NCBI GenBank assembly: GCA_035571835.1
Contig: DATNBU010000029.1
Location: 62,001-126,000 of the forward strand
Length of the DNA stretch: 64,000 bases
Direction: 5' to 3'
DNA from: Candidatus Limnocylindrales bacterium
GTDB lineage: Bacteria; Desulfobacterota; Binatia; UBA1149; CAITLU01
Position 1 is the stretch's first letter. Every line of letters begins with the position of its first letter. Positions 1 to 9,142 of the stretch are shown here, in pieces. The translations under genes and the position numbers were made by a program. The notes under the pieces are model-generated. The model was not told the origin of the DNA. It ran no database searches and was given only the letters and a program-made list of their open reading frames with translations.

Positions 1-2
1 CG

Positions 3-200
3 CGCTTCCTGCTCGCCGGACTCGCGGCTGTTGCGTTCATCCTGCCGGGGCTGGCATCTGCGCGTCTGCTTGGCGTGGCGCTCGGCGGCGACCTCAGCGC
101 GTATACGATTGGTGCGCTGATCTTCGAGATCGGCTCGAGCGTGATTTCACTTTCGTTGCTCCGACATCAACTTTCGATGACCGCGCACGGAGCTCATTGA
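3..200 (+). CDS. C-terminal end of a membrane protein (partial)
   Basis: The window opens inside a reading frame that stays open from base 3 to a TGA at 198-200, giving 65 residues. The visible part has two hydrophobic stretches (about residues 2-28 and 36-52) separated by a short polar turn, and ends in a short basic tail. This is what the end of a multi-pass inner-membrane protein looks like. The family cannot be told from this piece. The next gene on the same strand starts about 200 bases downstream. Confidence 0.55.
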   Translation, partial: RFLLAGLAAVAFILPGLASARLLGVALGGDLSAYTIGALIFEIGSSVISLSLLRHQLSMTAHGAH

Positions 201-396
201 GGAGATCTGCGCGCCCTCACTGGACGGTCGCGTCATTCGCGGTCTCCCCCGATATCCCCTCGGTCCCGGATCCAGTTCGACGGGCGCTGCGAGGAATGCA
301 GGGGGCTTCCCGTGGGTGCGATCCGCCTCCTGAGGCGGTCCGGCGGCATGGGGGCGTTGCTGCAGTGCCCATGTCCCGCCATTGCTTCATTTCAGG

Positions 397-1866
397 ATGA
401 TCCGCGACATTCGCTCAGCGCGCGAGAGGCTGTTCACTCCGGTCGATATCGCGCCGCTCGTCTTCCTGCGCATCGTCTTCGGCAGCGTAATGCTCTGGGA
501 GGTGGTTCGCTACTTCCAGCACGGCTGGATCGAACGGTACTACTCGCCTGCCGATTTCCATCTCAGGTACTACGGGTTCGAGTGGGTAACGCCCTGGCCG
601 GGGCACGGGATGCAGTGGCACTTCGTCGCGCTCGGAATCGCGGCCGCATGCATTGCGGCGGGGTTCCTGTACCGCATCGCCGCTGCCGTCTTCTTCGCAG
701 GATTCACGTACGTGTTCCTTCTCGACGAGGCGCACTACCTCAACCACTTCTATCTGGTCTGCCTTCTCAGTTTCCTGCTGATCTTCGTGCCGGCCGAGCG
801 AAGCTGCTCGGTCGACGCGTGGCTAGGGCGTGTACGGCGATCCGACTTCGCGCCGGCGTGGGCGCTGTGGGTGATTCGAGCCCAGATCGGCCTGCCTTAC
901 TTATTCGGCGGCATCGCCAAGCTCAACGGCGACTGGATACGTGGCGAACCGATCCGGATGTGGTTGGCCGAGCGCTCGGACTATTTCCTGATCGGTCCGT
1001 ACGTCCACGAAGAATGGTTCGTTTACTTCTTCGTGATCGGTGGCCTGCTGCTCGACCTGCTGCTGGTTCCCTCTCTGCTCTGGAGACGCACGCGCGTGCC
1101 GGCGTTCCTCGCCGCCATGTCGTTTCATCTGATGAACGCCTGGCTGTTCCGCATCGGGATTTTCCCGTGGCTGATGCTGGCGGCGTCGCTGGTCTTCTTT
1201 CCGCCGGAGGTCTCGCGGCGCATCCTGAATTTCCTGCGATTCCCGATTGACGGACGCGCGAGCGAAGGCGACGTGTTCACGCCGCCGCGAAAGCAGGTTC
1301 TGGTTGCAGCTCTTCTCGCGGTCTATCTCGGCATACAGGTGCTGATGCCGCTGCGGCATTTCCTGTATCCGGGCAACGTGAACTGGACGGAAGAAGGTCA
1401 CCGGTTTTCCTGGCACATGAAGCTTCGCGACAAGGAAGGCAACGCTGTCTTTCACGTTGTTGATCGCGCGACGGGTAAGAAATGGACCGTGAACCCGTCG
1501 TCGCACCTCGATCCGTGGCAGGCGAGCATGGTGCCCAAGCATCCCGACATGATCCTGCAGTACGCTCACGAGCTGGCGGAGAAGAGTCGCCGCAAGGGAA
1601 TTGCCGATGTCGAGGTGCACGCGGACGTTCTCGTGTCGCTCAACGGACGCAAGCGGCAGCGGCTCATCGATCCCGCGGCGGACCTCGCCAAGGTAGAGCG
1701 CAGCCTGCACCACGCGGACTGGATCCTGCCGCTGACGGAGCCGTTACCGCCGCCCGGCCGGAAGAGGAAGATCATGGACAACCAGGCCCACGGACCGGCT
1801 CGAGACGCGAGAACCGGGGCCGACACCTCAGGGCAAGAGATTTCTTCGGCCGAGTCATCGAGATGA
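397..1866 (+). CDS. HTTM domain membrane protein (vitamin K-dependent gamma-carboxylase-like)
   Basis: A protein of about 489 residues with many membrane segments in its first 290 residues and a soluble C-terminal part. The motifs HYLNHFYLV, a KLNGDWIRG segment and FHLMNAWLFRIGIFPWLM are the conserved signatures of the HTTM (horizontally transferred transmembrane) family, which includes vitamin K-dependent gamma-glutamyl carboxylase. Bacterial members are widespread and their substrates are mostly unknown, so carboxylation of glutamate is not established here. The ATG at 397 is chosen; a TTG at 382 is also possible and neither has a clear ribosome binding site. The last 30 residues are polar and look disordered. 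A lipoprotein gene follows 86 bases downstream. Confidence 0.85.
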   Translation: MIRDIRSARERLFTPVDIAPLVFLRIVFGSVMLWEVVRYFQHGWIERYYSPADFHLRYYGFEWVTPWPGHGMQWHFVALGIAAACIAAGFLYRIAAAVFFAGFTYVFLLDEAHYLNHFYLVCLLSFLLIFVPAERSCSVDAWLGRVRRSDFAPAWALWVIRAQIGLPYLFGGIAKLNGDWIRGEPIRMWLAERSDYFLIGPYVHEEWFVYFFVIGGLLLDLLLVPSLLWRRTRVPAFLAAMSFHLMNAWLFRIGIFPWLMLAASLVFFPPEVSRRILNFLRFPIDGRASEGDVFTPPRKQVLVAALLAVYLGIQVLMPLRHFLYPGNVNWTEEGHRFSWHMKLRDKEGNAVFHVVDRATGKKWTVNPSSHLDPWQASMVPKHPDMILQYAHELAEKSRRKGIADVEVHADVLVSLNGRKRQRLIDPAADLAKVERSLHHADWILPLTEPLPPPGRKRKIMDNQAHGPARDARTGADTSGQEISSAESSR

Positions 1867-1952
1867 CCGTCACAACCGCAAAGCTTTCCTAGGACTTTCG
1901 ATCCAGCAGAATGGCCCTTGCAGCGCCGGCCCGGCGCGAAATACAAGGTGTG

Positions 1953-2966
1953 ATGATTTCCGCGCCGACCATCGCCGCCAGACTCCGCTCCTCGGTTCCA
2001 GTCCTCGTCTTCTGCGCGTTGCTGCCGCTTTCCGGCTGCGGCGACGGAGGCGGCGGATCCGGGAACGCTCCGTCGGTCGAGCTGGACACGCCGATCACAT
2101 CCGACCGGTGCGTCGTCACGATCTCCTACCCGGCGGAAGCGGACGTGGATCTCGCCGACATAAACTTCGACTACTCAGGCGTCACGGGAAATTTCGGCGA
2201 GCGCGGCAGTGCGCGATGCCGAGGCCTGGCTCAAGGCGCTACCCGAACCGCTGCGATCAATGGTTGCGACGACGTCTGCGCTCAAGGGGAGCACCGCGAG
2301 CTTTACCTCAGCTTCGCCATGGGCCAGTCACTCGACGATCTTTCCCTGCATACCCCTGCCGATCTGTTTGAATGCCTTTTCGAGGGCGACGGTTCGACGC
2401 TCACCAGCCTGCCGGGTTCGATCCATCTCACTGGCCCAGCTTTCGCCGATATCAACGCCGTATCCGCGGACGTACACGTCGCGTGCAACGGGTGGCCGAG
2501 CACGACCACGACGACCGTCACGACCACCACGACGCTGCCGTGCGAGGGATCAGAATGCAGTGCGGGCGACGTGGCTCCCGTGCAGATCTGGCTGGACGAC
2601 GCCGTCCAGCTCGGCGCGCTTCAGTTCGACATCGTGTTTTCCGGCGCCGTGGGCAGGTTCGATGAGTTCCACGCGGGCAGCGTGAAGTGTTCGCTCGGTA
2701 CCGGCGTAAACGCATTGTTCGCGACCAACCAGATTCCGCCCATCGACGACGCGACCTGTATCGATTGCGAACGTCGGCTCTCGGCCGCGTTCGCGTTCGG
2801 AGCCGGGTACACGGGGCCCGGCAGGCTGATGACCTGCGACTTCATCGTCGGCGAGCATTCTCCCGTCGCCGGCGACTTTTCGATCAATGTGGTGGACGCG
2901 TCGACGCCAGACGGACAGCAGACGGCGTTTCCCGCAGTATCCGTGCGAGGTCTTCCCCCAGACTAG
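1953..2966 (+). CDS. lipoprotein with two cohesin-like halves joined by a Thr-rich linker
   Basis: About 337 residues. The N-terminus is a lipoprotein signal: hydrophobic core, then LPLSGCGDGGGG with the lipobox Cys. Two beta-rich halves follow, separated by a Thr-rich linker ending in TTTTTLPCEG. The second half has the pattern VQIWLDDAV, LGALQFDIVFSGAVGRF, a GPGRLMTCDF strand and a final VSVRG, which resembles cohesin modules (short beta-sandwich domains that bind dockerins). The first half, with INFDYSG and DLFECLFEGD, looks like a distant copy. Cohesin-like identity is my reading of the pattern, not a database result. The start at 1953 puts the signal peptide at the front and has AAGG upstream. 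Cysteines in both halves suggest disulfides outside the inner membrane. Confidence 0.6.
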   Translation: MISAPTIAARLRSSVPVLVFCALLPLSGCGDGGGGSGNAPSVELDTPITSDRCVVTISYPAEADVDLADINFDYSGVTGNFGERGSARCRGLAQGATRTAAINGCDDVCAQGEHRELYLSFAMGQSLDDLSLHTPADLFECLFEGDGSTLTSLPGSIHLTGPAFADINAVSADVHVACNGWPSTTTTTVTTTTTLPCEGSECSAGDVAPVQIWLDDAVQLGALQFDIVFSGAVGRFDEFHAGSVKCSLGTGVNALFATNQIPPIDDATCIDCERRLSAAFAFGAGYTGPGRLMTCDFIVGEHSPVAGDFSINVVDASTPDGQQTAFPAVSVRGLPPD

Positions 2967-3157
2967 AGGCGTCATGCGCCGACGAGCTTGAGGCCACGTC
3001 GCCGGTCGTACAAATTTGTCCGCAGAAAAGTCTCTTCTGTCCTCCGCGAAACGCGCACGCCGCTCCGCGGTCGAGTATCCTGCCTGATACGAAACCGGCC
3101 GGTCATCTCAGTACGGCAATGTACCGAGATGACTGCGTCGCATCCGGGAGCAGGAAC

Positions 3158-4099
3158 ATGACCGACAGCTACGCGCTTTTCGACTGCGGACGTACAGCGG
3201 GAAACGGCAGGTTCTCTGCCCTTCGGCCCCGCGCGTGTCCGCCGGGAGCTTTTCCTCTCGCAAAGATCGAGCTCGACATCCGCGACGTGGCCAAGCTCGG
3301 CGGCTTCGGGCTATGGCGCGAGCGGTGGCAGTGCGGACACGTCGAAGAGCAGACGGGCGCGGCGATCGCCGACGATCCGCTGGAGGCGATCCTCGATCGA
3401 TGGATTCACGAGCATGCGGGCACCGAGGGAGTGGCGCTCGACGAGACGCAGGCTCTCGGACAGGAGGCGGAAAAGCTCCTCGGCGTTCTCGTGGAGGACA
3501 GCAGCGCGCAGATCTCGGCAGCAGTCTCCCGCAAGCTCGCGCAGATCGTCGACTATCTCGAGCAGCTGAACACGTTCTGGGCCGCCACGCTTTCGGCGCT
3601 CGTCGATGCGTCGAAATCCGATGATGCGTGGCGCGTCGTGCAGCGGCCTCCGAGAGAAATTGCGCGTGAGATCGTCGCCAAGGGAATGGACGACGCCTCG
3701 TACGACAAGTCCGGCTGGTGGTTCGGCGCGATCGCCGAGAACTCGCTGCTGCTGCCGGTCGTCGGGCCGATTCTGCGGCGAGCTTCGGCCGGCTGGCTGA
3801 TCACGCATCTGCAGGATCGCCGCCAGCACCGGCAACTGATGAAGCGCCTCACGGACCATACCGAGCTGGTTTCGCTCTATGTCGCGAAGAACCAGCTGCT
3901 GGTGATCTCGACGATGCTCACCCGATTTCTCACCGAGCAGCGGCTCGGCTCGCAAGCATCGCTGTACGCCACGAGGGTCTGCGACGGCCAGTCCGAAGTT
4001 CTGCTCGGCCCTACGCGCGCGCCGCGATGGTACGCGCGGCCATTCGCTCGGCGGTGGGAGATGCGGCTGCGGCCACTGGCGGCTTCGACCGGAGCGTGA
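3158..4099 (+). CDS. conserved hypothetical alpha-helical protein
   Basis: About 313 residues, not recognised. The start at 3158 is preceded by GGGAGCAGG at a good distance; the open frame extends further upstream but only overlaps the lipoprotein gene. The middle of the protein is rich in helical, charged sequence with a possible coiled coil around residues 95-145. A mildly hydrophobic stretch (AENSLLLPVVGPILRRA) occurs near residue 195. No signal peptide is seen. The stop lies three bases from the convergent end of the minus-strand membrane protein gene at 4103. Confidence 0.6.
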   Translation: MTDSYALFDCGRTAGNGRFSALRPRACPPGAFPLAKIELDIRDVAKLGGFGLWRERWQCGHVEEQTGAAIADDPLEAILDRWIHEHAGTEGVALDETQALGQEAEKLLGVLVEDSSAQISAAVSRKLAQIVDYLEQLNTFWAATLSALVDASKSDDAWRVVQRPPREIAREIVAKGMDDASYDKSGWWFGAIAENSLLLPVVGPILRRASAGWLITHLQDRRQHRQLMKRLTDHTELVSLYVAKNQLLVISTMLTRFLTEQRLGSQASLYATRVCDGQSEVLLGPTRAPRWYARPFARRWEMRLRPLAASTGA

Positions 4100-4102
4100 G
4101 CG

Positions 4103-4540
4103 CTAGGGCGCTTCTAAGCCGCTACGGTCCTGCTGCCGAAGATCCATTCGAAAGAACGCGTACGCCGACCACACGATGAGAGAGGCTGCGGCGAAAGCCT
4201 GAGCCGATTGATCGACGCCCGGCATTGCTCCGCTCGGAGCAGGTTCGGCAACGAACAGATAGATCAGAATTCCCGCTCCAACCGCGAAGACGGCGAATGG
4301 CACCATTTCGCGATGTCCAAGCCAGGACAGCGCATAGTACGTCGGCACGATCACGAGCAGGCTTCCCGACAGCGCGGGCAGTCCGAAGAATGCGAGCGTC
4401 ATCGGCGTCGCAAGCACGGCGAATAATCCGTCCGTCTTTCCTTTCACCGCTACGTCGGTCAGACCGAGGAGGCCCAGTGTAATGGGATGAGCGCAGAGAG
4501 ACGCGACGAGAATTGATCGCAGCAATGCCCACAAAGTCAT
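4103..4540 (-). CDS. small multi-pass membrane protein, unknown
   Basis: 145 residues with four hydrophobic segments (about 5-28, 38-58, 61-72 with 78-98, and 110-128), consistent with an integral inner-membrane protein. Short polar loops link the segments and the C-terminus is basic and polar. No family is recognised. The gene converges with the plus-strand gene that ends at 4099 and sits 113 bases beyond the 3' end of the large secreted protein gene on the same strand. No strong ribosome binding site precedes the ATG at 4540. Confidence 0.55.
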   Translation of the reverse strand: MTLWALLRSILVASLCAHPITLGLLGLTDVAVKGKTDGLFAVLATPMTLAFFGLPALSGSLLVIVPTYYALSWLGHREMVPFAVFAVGAGILIYLFVAEPAPSGAMPGVDQSAQAFAAASLIVWSAYAFFRMDLRQQDRSGLEAP

Positions 4541-4653
4541 GTCACTTCGGAATGCCCACGATGAGCGGAACGTGGTTAATGAAATGCAAGCGCCACGACT
4601 GAAAATGAGGCCTGCTCAGAGCATCTCGAAGTGGCAACCGGACGGTGTTCCAA

Positions 4654-7125
4654 TCAGCTGCCACCTCGCACGCTCGAGACTGCAGGCGACATGCCCGACG
4701 AATGTTCATGTGAGCGCAGATTGAGACCGAATGCGAGAGTATCCGTTCGCCACACATAGAACGGCACGTGGTTGACCTGTCCCGGCAACCAATGGGAGTC
4801 GCGCTGCGCGACGTCCAGCAATCTCGTGATCTCCGCATCGATGCTAATGCTCGTCGTTGAAGGTGTGACCTGGTAAGGAACGTCGAAGCTCGCAAGCCGC
4901 ACGCGGTTGCTTATGTCCCCGTAGACGCTCGCATTGAAAGTGCTGTCATTGGGGACGCCGACCGAAACTCGCAGCGTGATGTCGCGGTTGGAGCCGATGC
5001 TGTTGATCGGCATCGTCAGGTGGGACACCAGAGTCTTGCCATACGCCCCGCCAGCGGTCCGCAGGCGAAAGGCCGCAATCGAACGCGGATGGTCGGGGTC
5101 GACCGCCGCGCTGAGCTGGAGGGTTGTCGCATCCACCTTCGGTTTGGACGGGCTCGTGTTGGAGTTGTCCTCCCATGCGTCATCGGCGTTGGTCGTAACG
5201 TTCATCGGCAGACTCTGGGCGCCACTGGCATCACGGATGCGGCCGACACGTTTCCTGCAGTACTCGCCAAACCACATATCGCCGAGCACCGGATCGGCAG
5301 CCATGCCCGTCGCCATTACGCCGACGTTCTCTCCGGCCGCCTCATCACAGGGAATCGGACCGTTCCCATCCGACTCGAGCTCGAACGCGGACAGAGCCGG
5401 CAGCATCACGAATGTGCTCCAATCCGGCTTGAGGAATCCAACCGTGGCACGCAGGTCTTTGTGCGCGTACGACATCGTGAACCAAAGGTTATTGCCCTTG
5501 TCGTAGGCTATCGAATGAATGTAGTGCGTCGTCGGATCGGCGGCCGGAATCTCGACTTCGTTGATGCACGGGTTGACGCCTCCGACTATGCTCTGGCAGG
5601 CCGAATCCGCAGCACGCGTGATGTCGAAACGACCCAGCCTCTCCGCGAAGTGTTCCGTGAACACGATATCGCCTGACGGCGCCTTTGCGATCTCCCAGGG
5701 TGATGCACCTAGGAAAAGCGCCGTGCACCGAACGTCGGAAGGCGGCGGAGAACCGAGACAGTACTCGGTTGTCACCGTCTGCGGAACCGGCTTGAGAGGA
5801 TATTCCGTCGGAGGCAAAGCCTGGCTCGGATCGAGACGACCAATTCTCGCCGAATGCGGCCACGAGTCGTACACCGTGTACCAGAGCGCACGACTGGTGC
5901 CGGTTCCGTCGAGCAGCATGTGTCCAATGGTCCGCGGATAAGATGCCGGCGGATCGGATGGTGGCGGCTCCGCCATCACCCGGTACTCGTGGAAGACATT
6001 CGCATCGTAACTGAATCCCGTCGATGGATTGGTCGCTTCGGAATTGCATGCCGATCCGATCGCACAGACCTGCGTTGCAAGAATACAATCGGCGTTGTTC
6101 AGACATTGCTTGTGGGCGGCCGTCGAGCACGTGCCGACGATCGAGAACGGCGGATATGTGCAGTAAGCGCCGTCGATAGGAAAATCGTAATTGTACATCG
6201 ATGCGATGCCGCTCGACTCGGCGGTTGTCTCCTTCGGATCGAAGCTGCCGATTCGCGCATACATCGCGGGAGAATAGTAAGGGCTGGGCTGACGTGCTCC
6301 GCTCGCATACCAGATTCGTCCTCGAGACGGATCGAGCGCAAGGCCGCAGAGTCGGTTGTCATCGCCAGGAATGTTGTACTCCAGCGGCAGTGCGTTGGGC
6401 GCTGCTGGGTCGTATCGAACAATTCGACTGTGGTTCTGGATGGGCGATGGCGGATAGAGTGGCCCCGCCCCGCTCTCGCTGAACCAGGCCTTTCCAGCCG
6501 CATCAACGACTACGCTCTCTCCTGACCCGCTGATCGGAGACGAACTGCCATTGAGTTCGAAGACCGCACGACCACCCGGCGAAGGCAGTGGGATGAGCTT
6601 GCCGCTCACCAGATCGATTTTAAGGAAGTTGGTATGAAATTCCTGATTGATCCAAAGCGTCGGTTGCGTACCCATCGCAAGCGCCAGCGGTGAAGCGTTG
6701 GAAGAGTTCGTGCCGGCGTCAAACGTACTGATCCAGTCGTACAGATAGGAGACAGTCGTTTGTGTACTCTCACCTGCGAAGTGCTTGACCTTGATCTGAG
6801 CAGTGAGTGCCGCCTCGGGGATATTGTCGACGAGGATCTGGTCGTCGGTCCATTTCTTGATCCGGTAGTCGGGATTGTTGATATCCACCAATGTGATCGT
6901 AAGGCTGAGAGAGCCGGAAAAGACGATCTGCGGGAAGTAGCCGCCCAAAAATCCACTGCCGGCAACGGTGACCGAAAGGCCGTTCCCGGGCGAGAACGAT
7001 GCGACGACGGGTCCCGAGATCACGGGTGTGGCCGCCGACGCAGGGTCCGCCATCCACGTCAACGAAACGCAGGTCAGTGCAGCCAATCCAGCAAGCGTAG
7101 GGCAAGGCCATGTCGATCGCTTCAT
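4654..7125 (-). CDS. large secreted beta-propeller protein (streptogramin lyase / SMP-30-like) with IPT-like N-terminus
   Basis: 823 residues. A signal peptide is clear: Lys-Arg start, hydrophobic core, cleavage near ADPASA-ATP around residue 32. Next comes a module of about 90 residues with VSGPVVASFSPG-type sequence (ISGPVVASFSPGNGLSV), typical of IPT/TIG immunoglobulin-like folds. The long central part repeats blades of the type GKAWFSESG, GRIWYASGA, SRALWYTVYD, GDIVFTEHF, NNLWFTMSY and GDMWFGEY, each followed by G-R-I/L-D. This is the pattern of streptogramin lyase-like (Vgb) and SMP-30 propellers. The C-terminal 170 residues carry a different beta-rich module. It is probably exported to the periplasm or surface; no catalytic residue can be assigned. 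Confidence 0.7.
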   Translation of the reverse strand: MKRSTWPCPTLAGLAALTCVSLTWMADPASAATPVISGPVVASFSPGNGLSVTVAGSGFLGGYFPQIVFSGSLSLTITLVDINNPDYRIKKWTDDQILVDNIPEAALTAQIKVKHFAGESTQTTVSYLYDWISTFDAGTNSSNASPLALAMGTQPTLWINQEFHTNFLKIDLVSGKLIPLPSPGGRAVFELNGSSSPISGSGESVVVDAAGKAWFSESGAGPLYPPSPIQNHSRIVRYDPAAPNALPLEYNIPGDDNRLCGLALDPSRGRIWYASGARQPSPYYSPAMYARIGSFDPKETTAESSGIASMYNYDFPIDGAYCTYPPFSIVGTCSTAAHKQCLNNADCILATQVCAIGSACNSEATNPSTGFSYDANVFHEYRVMAEPPPSDPPASYPRTIGHMLLDGTGTSRALWYTVYDSWPHSARIGRLDPSQALPPTEYPLKPVPQTVTTEYCLGSPPPSDVRCTALFLGASPWEIAKAPSGDIVFTEHFAERLGRFDITRAADSACQSIVGGVNPCINEVEIPAADPTTHYIHSIAYDKGNNLWFTMSYAHKDLRATVGFLKPDWSTFVMLPALSAFELESDGNGPIPCDEAAGENVGVMATGMAADPVLGDMWFGEYCRKRVGRIRDASGAQSLPMNVTTNADDAWEDNSNTSPSKPKVDATTLQLSAAVDPDHPRSIAAFRLRTAGGAYGKTLVSHLTMPINSIGSNRDITLRVSVGVPNDSTFNASVYGDISNRVRLASFDVPYQVTPSTTSISIDAEITRLLDVAQRDSHWLPGQVNHVPFYVWRTDTLAFGLNLRSHEHSSGMSPAVSSVRGGS

Positions 7126-7601
7126 TAGAGAACCCCAGGGTGTACGAGCGCTGCTGTCGTCAATGTCGAGAACGTTGTGGAAGTGGTCACGTATAGTCCC
7201 GTCCGCGGTATGTCCAGAATGACCTGGGTGCCATCCTGGCCGGTCTTCTGGCGGTCGTACGGACCGATCTCGCGAAATTTACATGCGGCTGTGGCTCGGG
7301 GTTCTCGCAGCGCGAAGTACAGGGAGCGATGCACGGCCGTTCGCGATGCGTCGGCGAACCCGTTGTAGCCTGGGTGCTACCCATGTCTTCGGCCGCCAGA
7401 CGTTACGGATGTGACCGGGAAAGACCGGCGTTAGTTGGTGGCGTTGGGTGCCACCGCGAAACGGCGCTAAGCGCGCGTAGTACCGACGGACGCAGACTGG
7501 CTGCCGCGCCGCGTGCCCCCAAGAATTCCCCTACTCTGCACGCTTTGAGACATTGCGATCGTACCCGACCCGGCCGCCGCCCGCCGGCGCATGAGTTGTC
7601 C
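7126..7601. other. intergenic stretch holding the first tRNA-3'-end-like repeat
   Basis: No convincing gene. The right part (7413-7493) is the first copy of the tRNA-derived repeat described separately. The left part is the upstream region of the large secreted propeller gene, whose ATG is at 7125. Small open frames here lack ribosome binding sites and look random. Confidence 0.5.
7413..7493. repeat. tRNA-3'-end-associated repeat, copy 1 (att-like)
   Basis: About 80 bases that align with 11905-11981 over their whole length. Their left 39-40 bases also match 13422-13460, which is the 3' end plus downstream flank of the CAT-anticodon tRNA. Bases 7431-7450 match 13441-13460 exactly over 20 bases. 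The part shared only with copy 2 continues through GTGCCACCG, GAAACG and CGTAGT. GGTGGC and GCCACC flank the centre and can form a hairpin. Confidence 0.75.
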
Positions 7602-9074
7602 TTAGTCCCACCGAAACGATGAAGCCCCGACCGCTTCGGCCACCCGCAATCTACCGTCGCTCATCCTGTCGACGAAGAACACGCGGACACTGTCCGCTGT
7701 AACCACCGTCATCGAGGTGGAACTCAGGAGCAGAAGTCCATCGCCAACCTGGACGAACTGCTTGCCGACGTCGTCGAGCGGCAAAACTCGGATCTCTTTC
7801 GTGACGCGATCGTAGCGTGCCACGCCGCCGCTGGTGTCGCCCCACTCGCCTTGATGAGCCAACGCCATCCAGACGGCGTCCTTGTCTGCGTGCAAAGCGG
7901 TAATGGACCAGTCGCGGACCTCGGGAGGAGACAGGATTCGAAAGGAACGCGTGGCCTCATCGAACCAGCCGAAACCACCCACTCCGGTCCCGCCCTCAGC
8001 GTCATAGAACGTCTTGCCGATCCAGAGCTGATCCGCTTCGACGTCCCACGCACCGATGTCCTCAACGATGCCGGCTTCGTTCTGCCCGGGTCGAGCAGCG
8101 CGCAGCTCTTCCGGCGTCGATTGCGGCAGCGGGTATCGCTTGGGGTTGTCGCCCCCGATCTCCTCCACTCCGTGGATCTCAGTTCCGTAGATCTCCGTGA
8201 CACCTTCGACAATGCGCAGCGAGGCCTGCGTGCCGAACGTCGTCGAGCCGGTAGCATCCGTACCGAAAGACACTACTCGGCCGTTCTCCGGTCCTTCCTG
8301 GCTTATCCGAACAGGACCGTGCTGCGCATCCTCGCCCGCCAGCACCTTGCGACGGTGTTCCAGTTCCTCTTGTTCCTCTTCCTTCTGGCTATCTCGAATG
8401 GGAACCTCTTTTATCCACGGCTCTGCTTCCACGCCTGTCAGCACCTTGAACATGGCGTCGCGCGCGGGATCAAAATCGACGACCAGGACCCGGTCATGAT
8501 CCGTCACCGGGATGAATGCGCGTGTGCCGCGGCTGAATGCGGTGCCGGTGAACCACGGCGTGTAGGTGAAATGGCCGACGAGGGCCTTGGCGCGCACGTC
8601 GAAGAGAAACTTTTCGCGCCGACTGACCTCCGTCGGCTTCTCTTCGATGTAGGAAAGGACGAAATCGCTCGCCGTGGCACGCTCGACTCGCATGTCCTCC
8701 CCGGACGTCTCGTCCTCGGTCATCAGCTTGTAGACGCGCGAAGGACGGTCGCGATCTTGGAGAAACAGCCCGAGCCTCCTCGGCTCCGGGTAGGGAATCT
8801 CCTGTTCCCAGGTCTTGCCGCCGAGCGCAAAGACGAGGTCGAGATCCGACGTTATCTGCGCGCGCCGCGAGAAGATCAAACCCGTTGTCGCAGCGTCGTC
8901 GACCTTGAATACGCCCAGGATTGCCAGGTCGGCCAGCGGCCCTACGGCCTTCGCTGGAACGTCCGGAGCACGCACCTCAGCACCACAGGCGACCGCCAAG
9001 ACGGAGACCAATGCGGGGTACAGACCGATCTTGACGAGTTTCTCGAATGCAACGAGCACGTCCGCAGGCTGCAC
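7602..9074 (-). CDS. putative lipoprotein with propeller-like repeats, unknown
   Basis: 490 residues from a GTG start. A hydrophobic segment ending VSVLAVACG near residue 30 looks like a lipobox, so the protein is probably anchored at the outer face of a membrane. The rest is rich in beta strands with propeller-like elements (GVFKVDD, DQLWIGKTFYD, VGGFGWFDEATRSF, DAVWMALAHQGEWG, GGVARYDRVTKEIRVLP). No family or active site is recognised. It lies between the first tRNA-derived repeat and the zinc-ribbon gene, with the same orientation as the next three genes, so it may travel with them. Confidence 0.6.
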   Translation of the reverse strand: MQPADVLVAFEKLVKIGLYPALVSVLAVACGAEVRAPDVPAKAVGPLADLAILGVFKVDDAATTGLIFSRRAQITSDLDLVFALGGKTWEQEIPYPEPRRLGLFLQDRDRPSRVYKLMTEDETSGEDMRVERATASDFVLSYIEEKPTEVSRREKFLFDVRAKALVGHFTYTPWFTGTAFSRGTRAFIPVTDHDRVLVVDFDPARDAMFKVLTGVEAEPWIKEVPIRDSQKEEEQEELEHRRKVLAGEDAQHGPVRISQEGPENGRVVSFGTDATGSTTFGTQASLRIVEGVTEIYGTEIHGVEEIGGDNPKRYPLPQSTPEELRAARPGQNEAGIVEDIGAWDVEADQLWIGKTFYDAEGGTGVGGFGWFDEATRSFRILSPPEVRDWSITALHADKDAVWMALAHQGEWGDTSGGVARYDRVTKEIRVLPLDDVGKQFVQVGDGLLLLSSTSMTVVTADSVRVFFVDRMSDGRLRVAEAVGASSFRWD

Positions 9075-9142
9075 GGAAGCCGCGGCCCAAACCAGCGCTC
9101 AGCGACGACGCCAGGCCCGGAGGGCAGCGCGTCGGACGCGGA

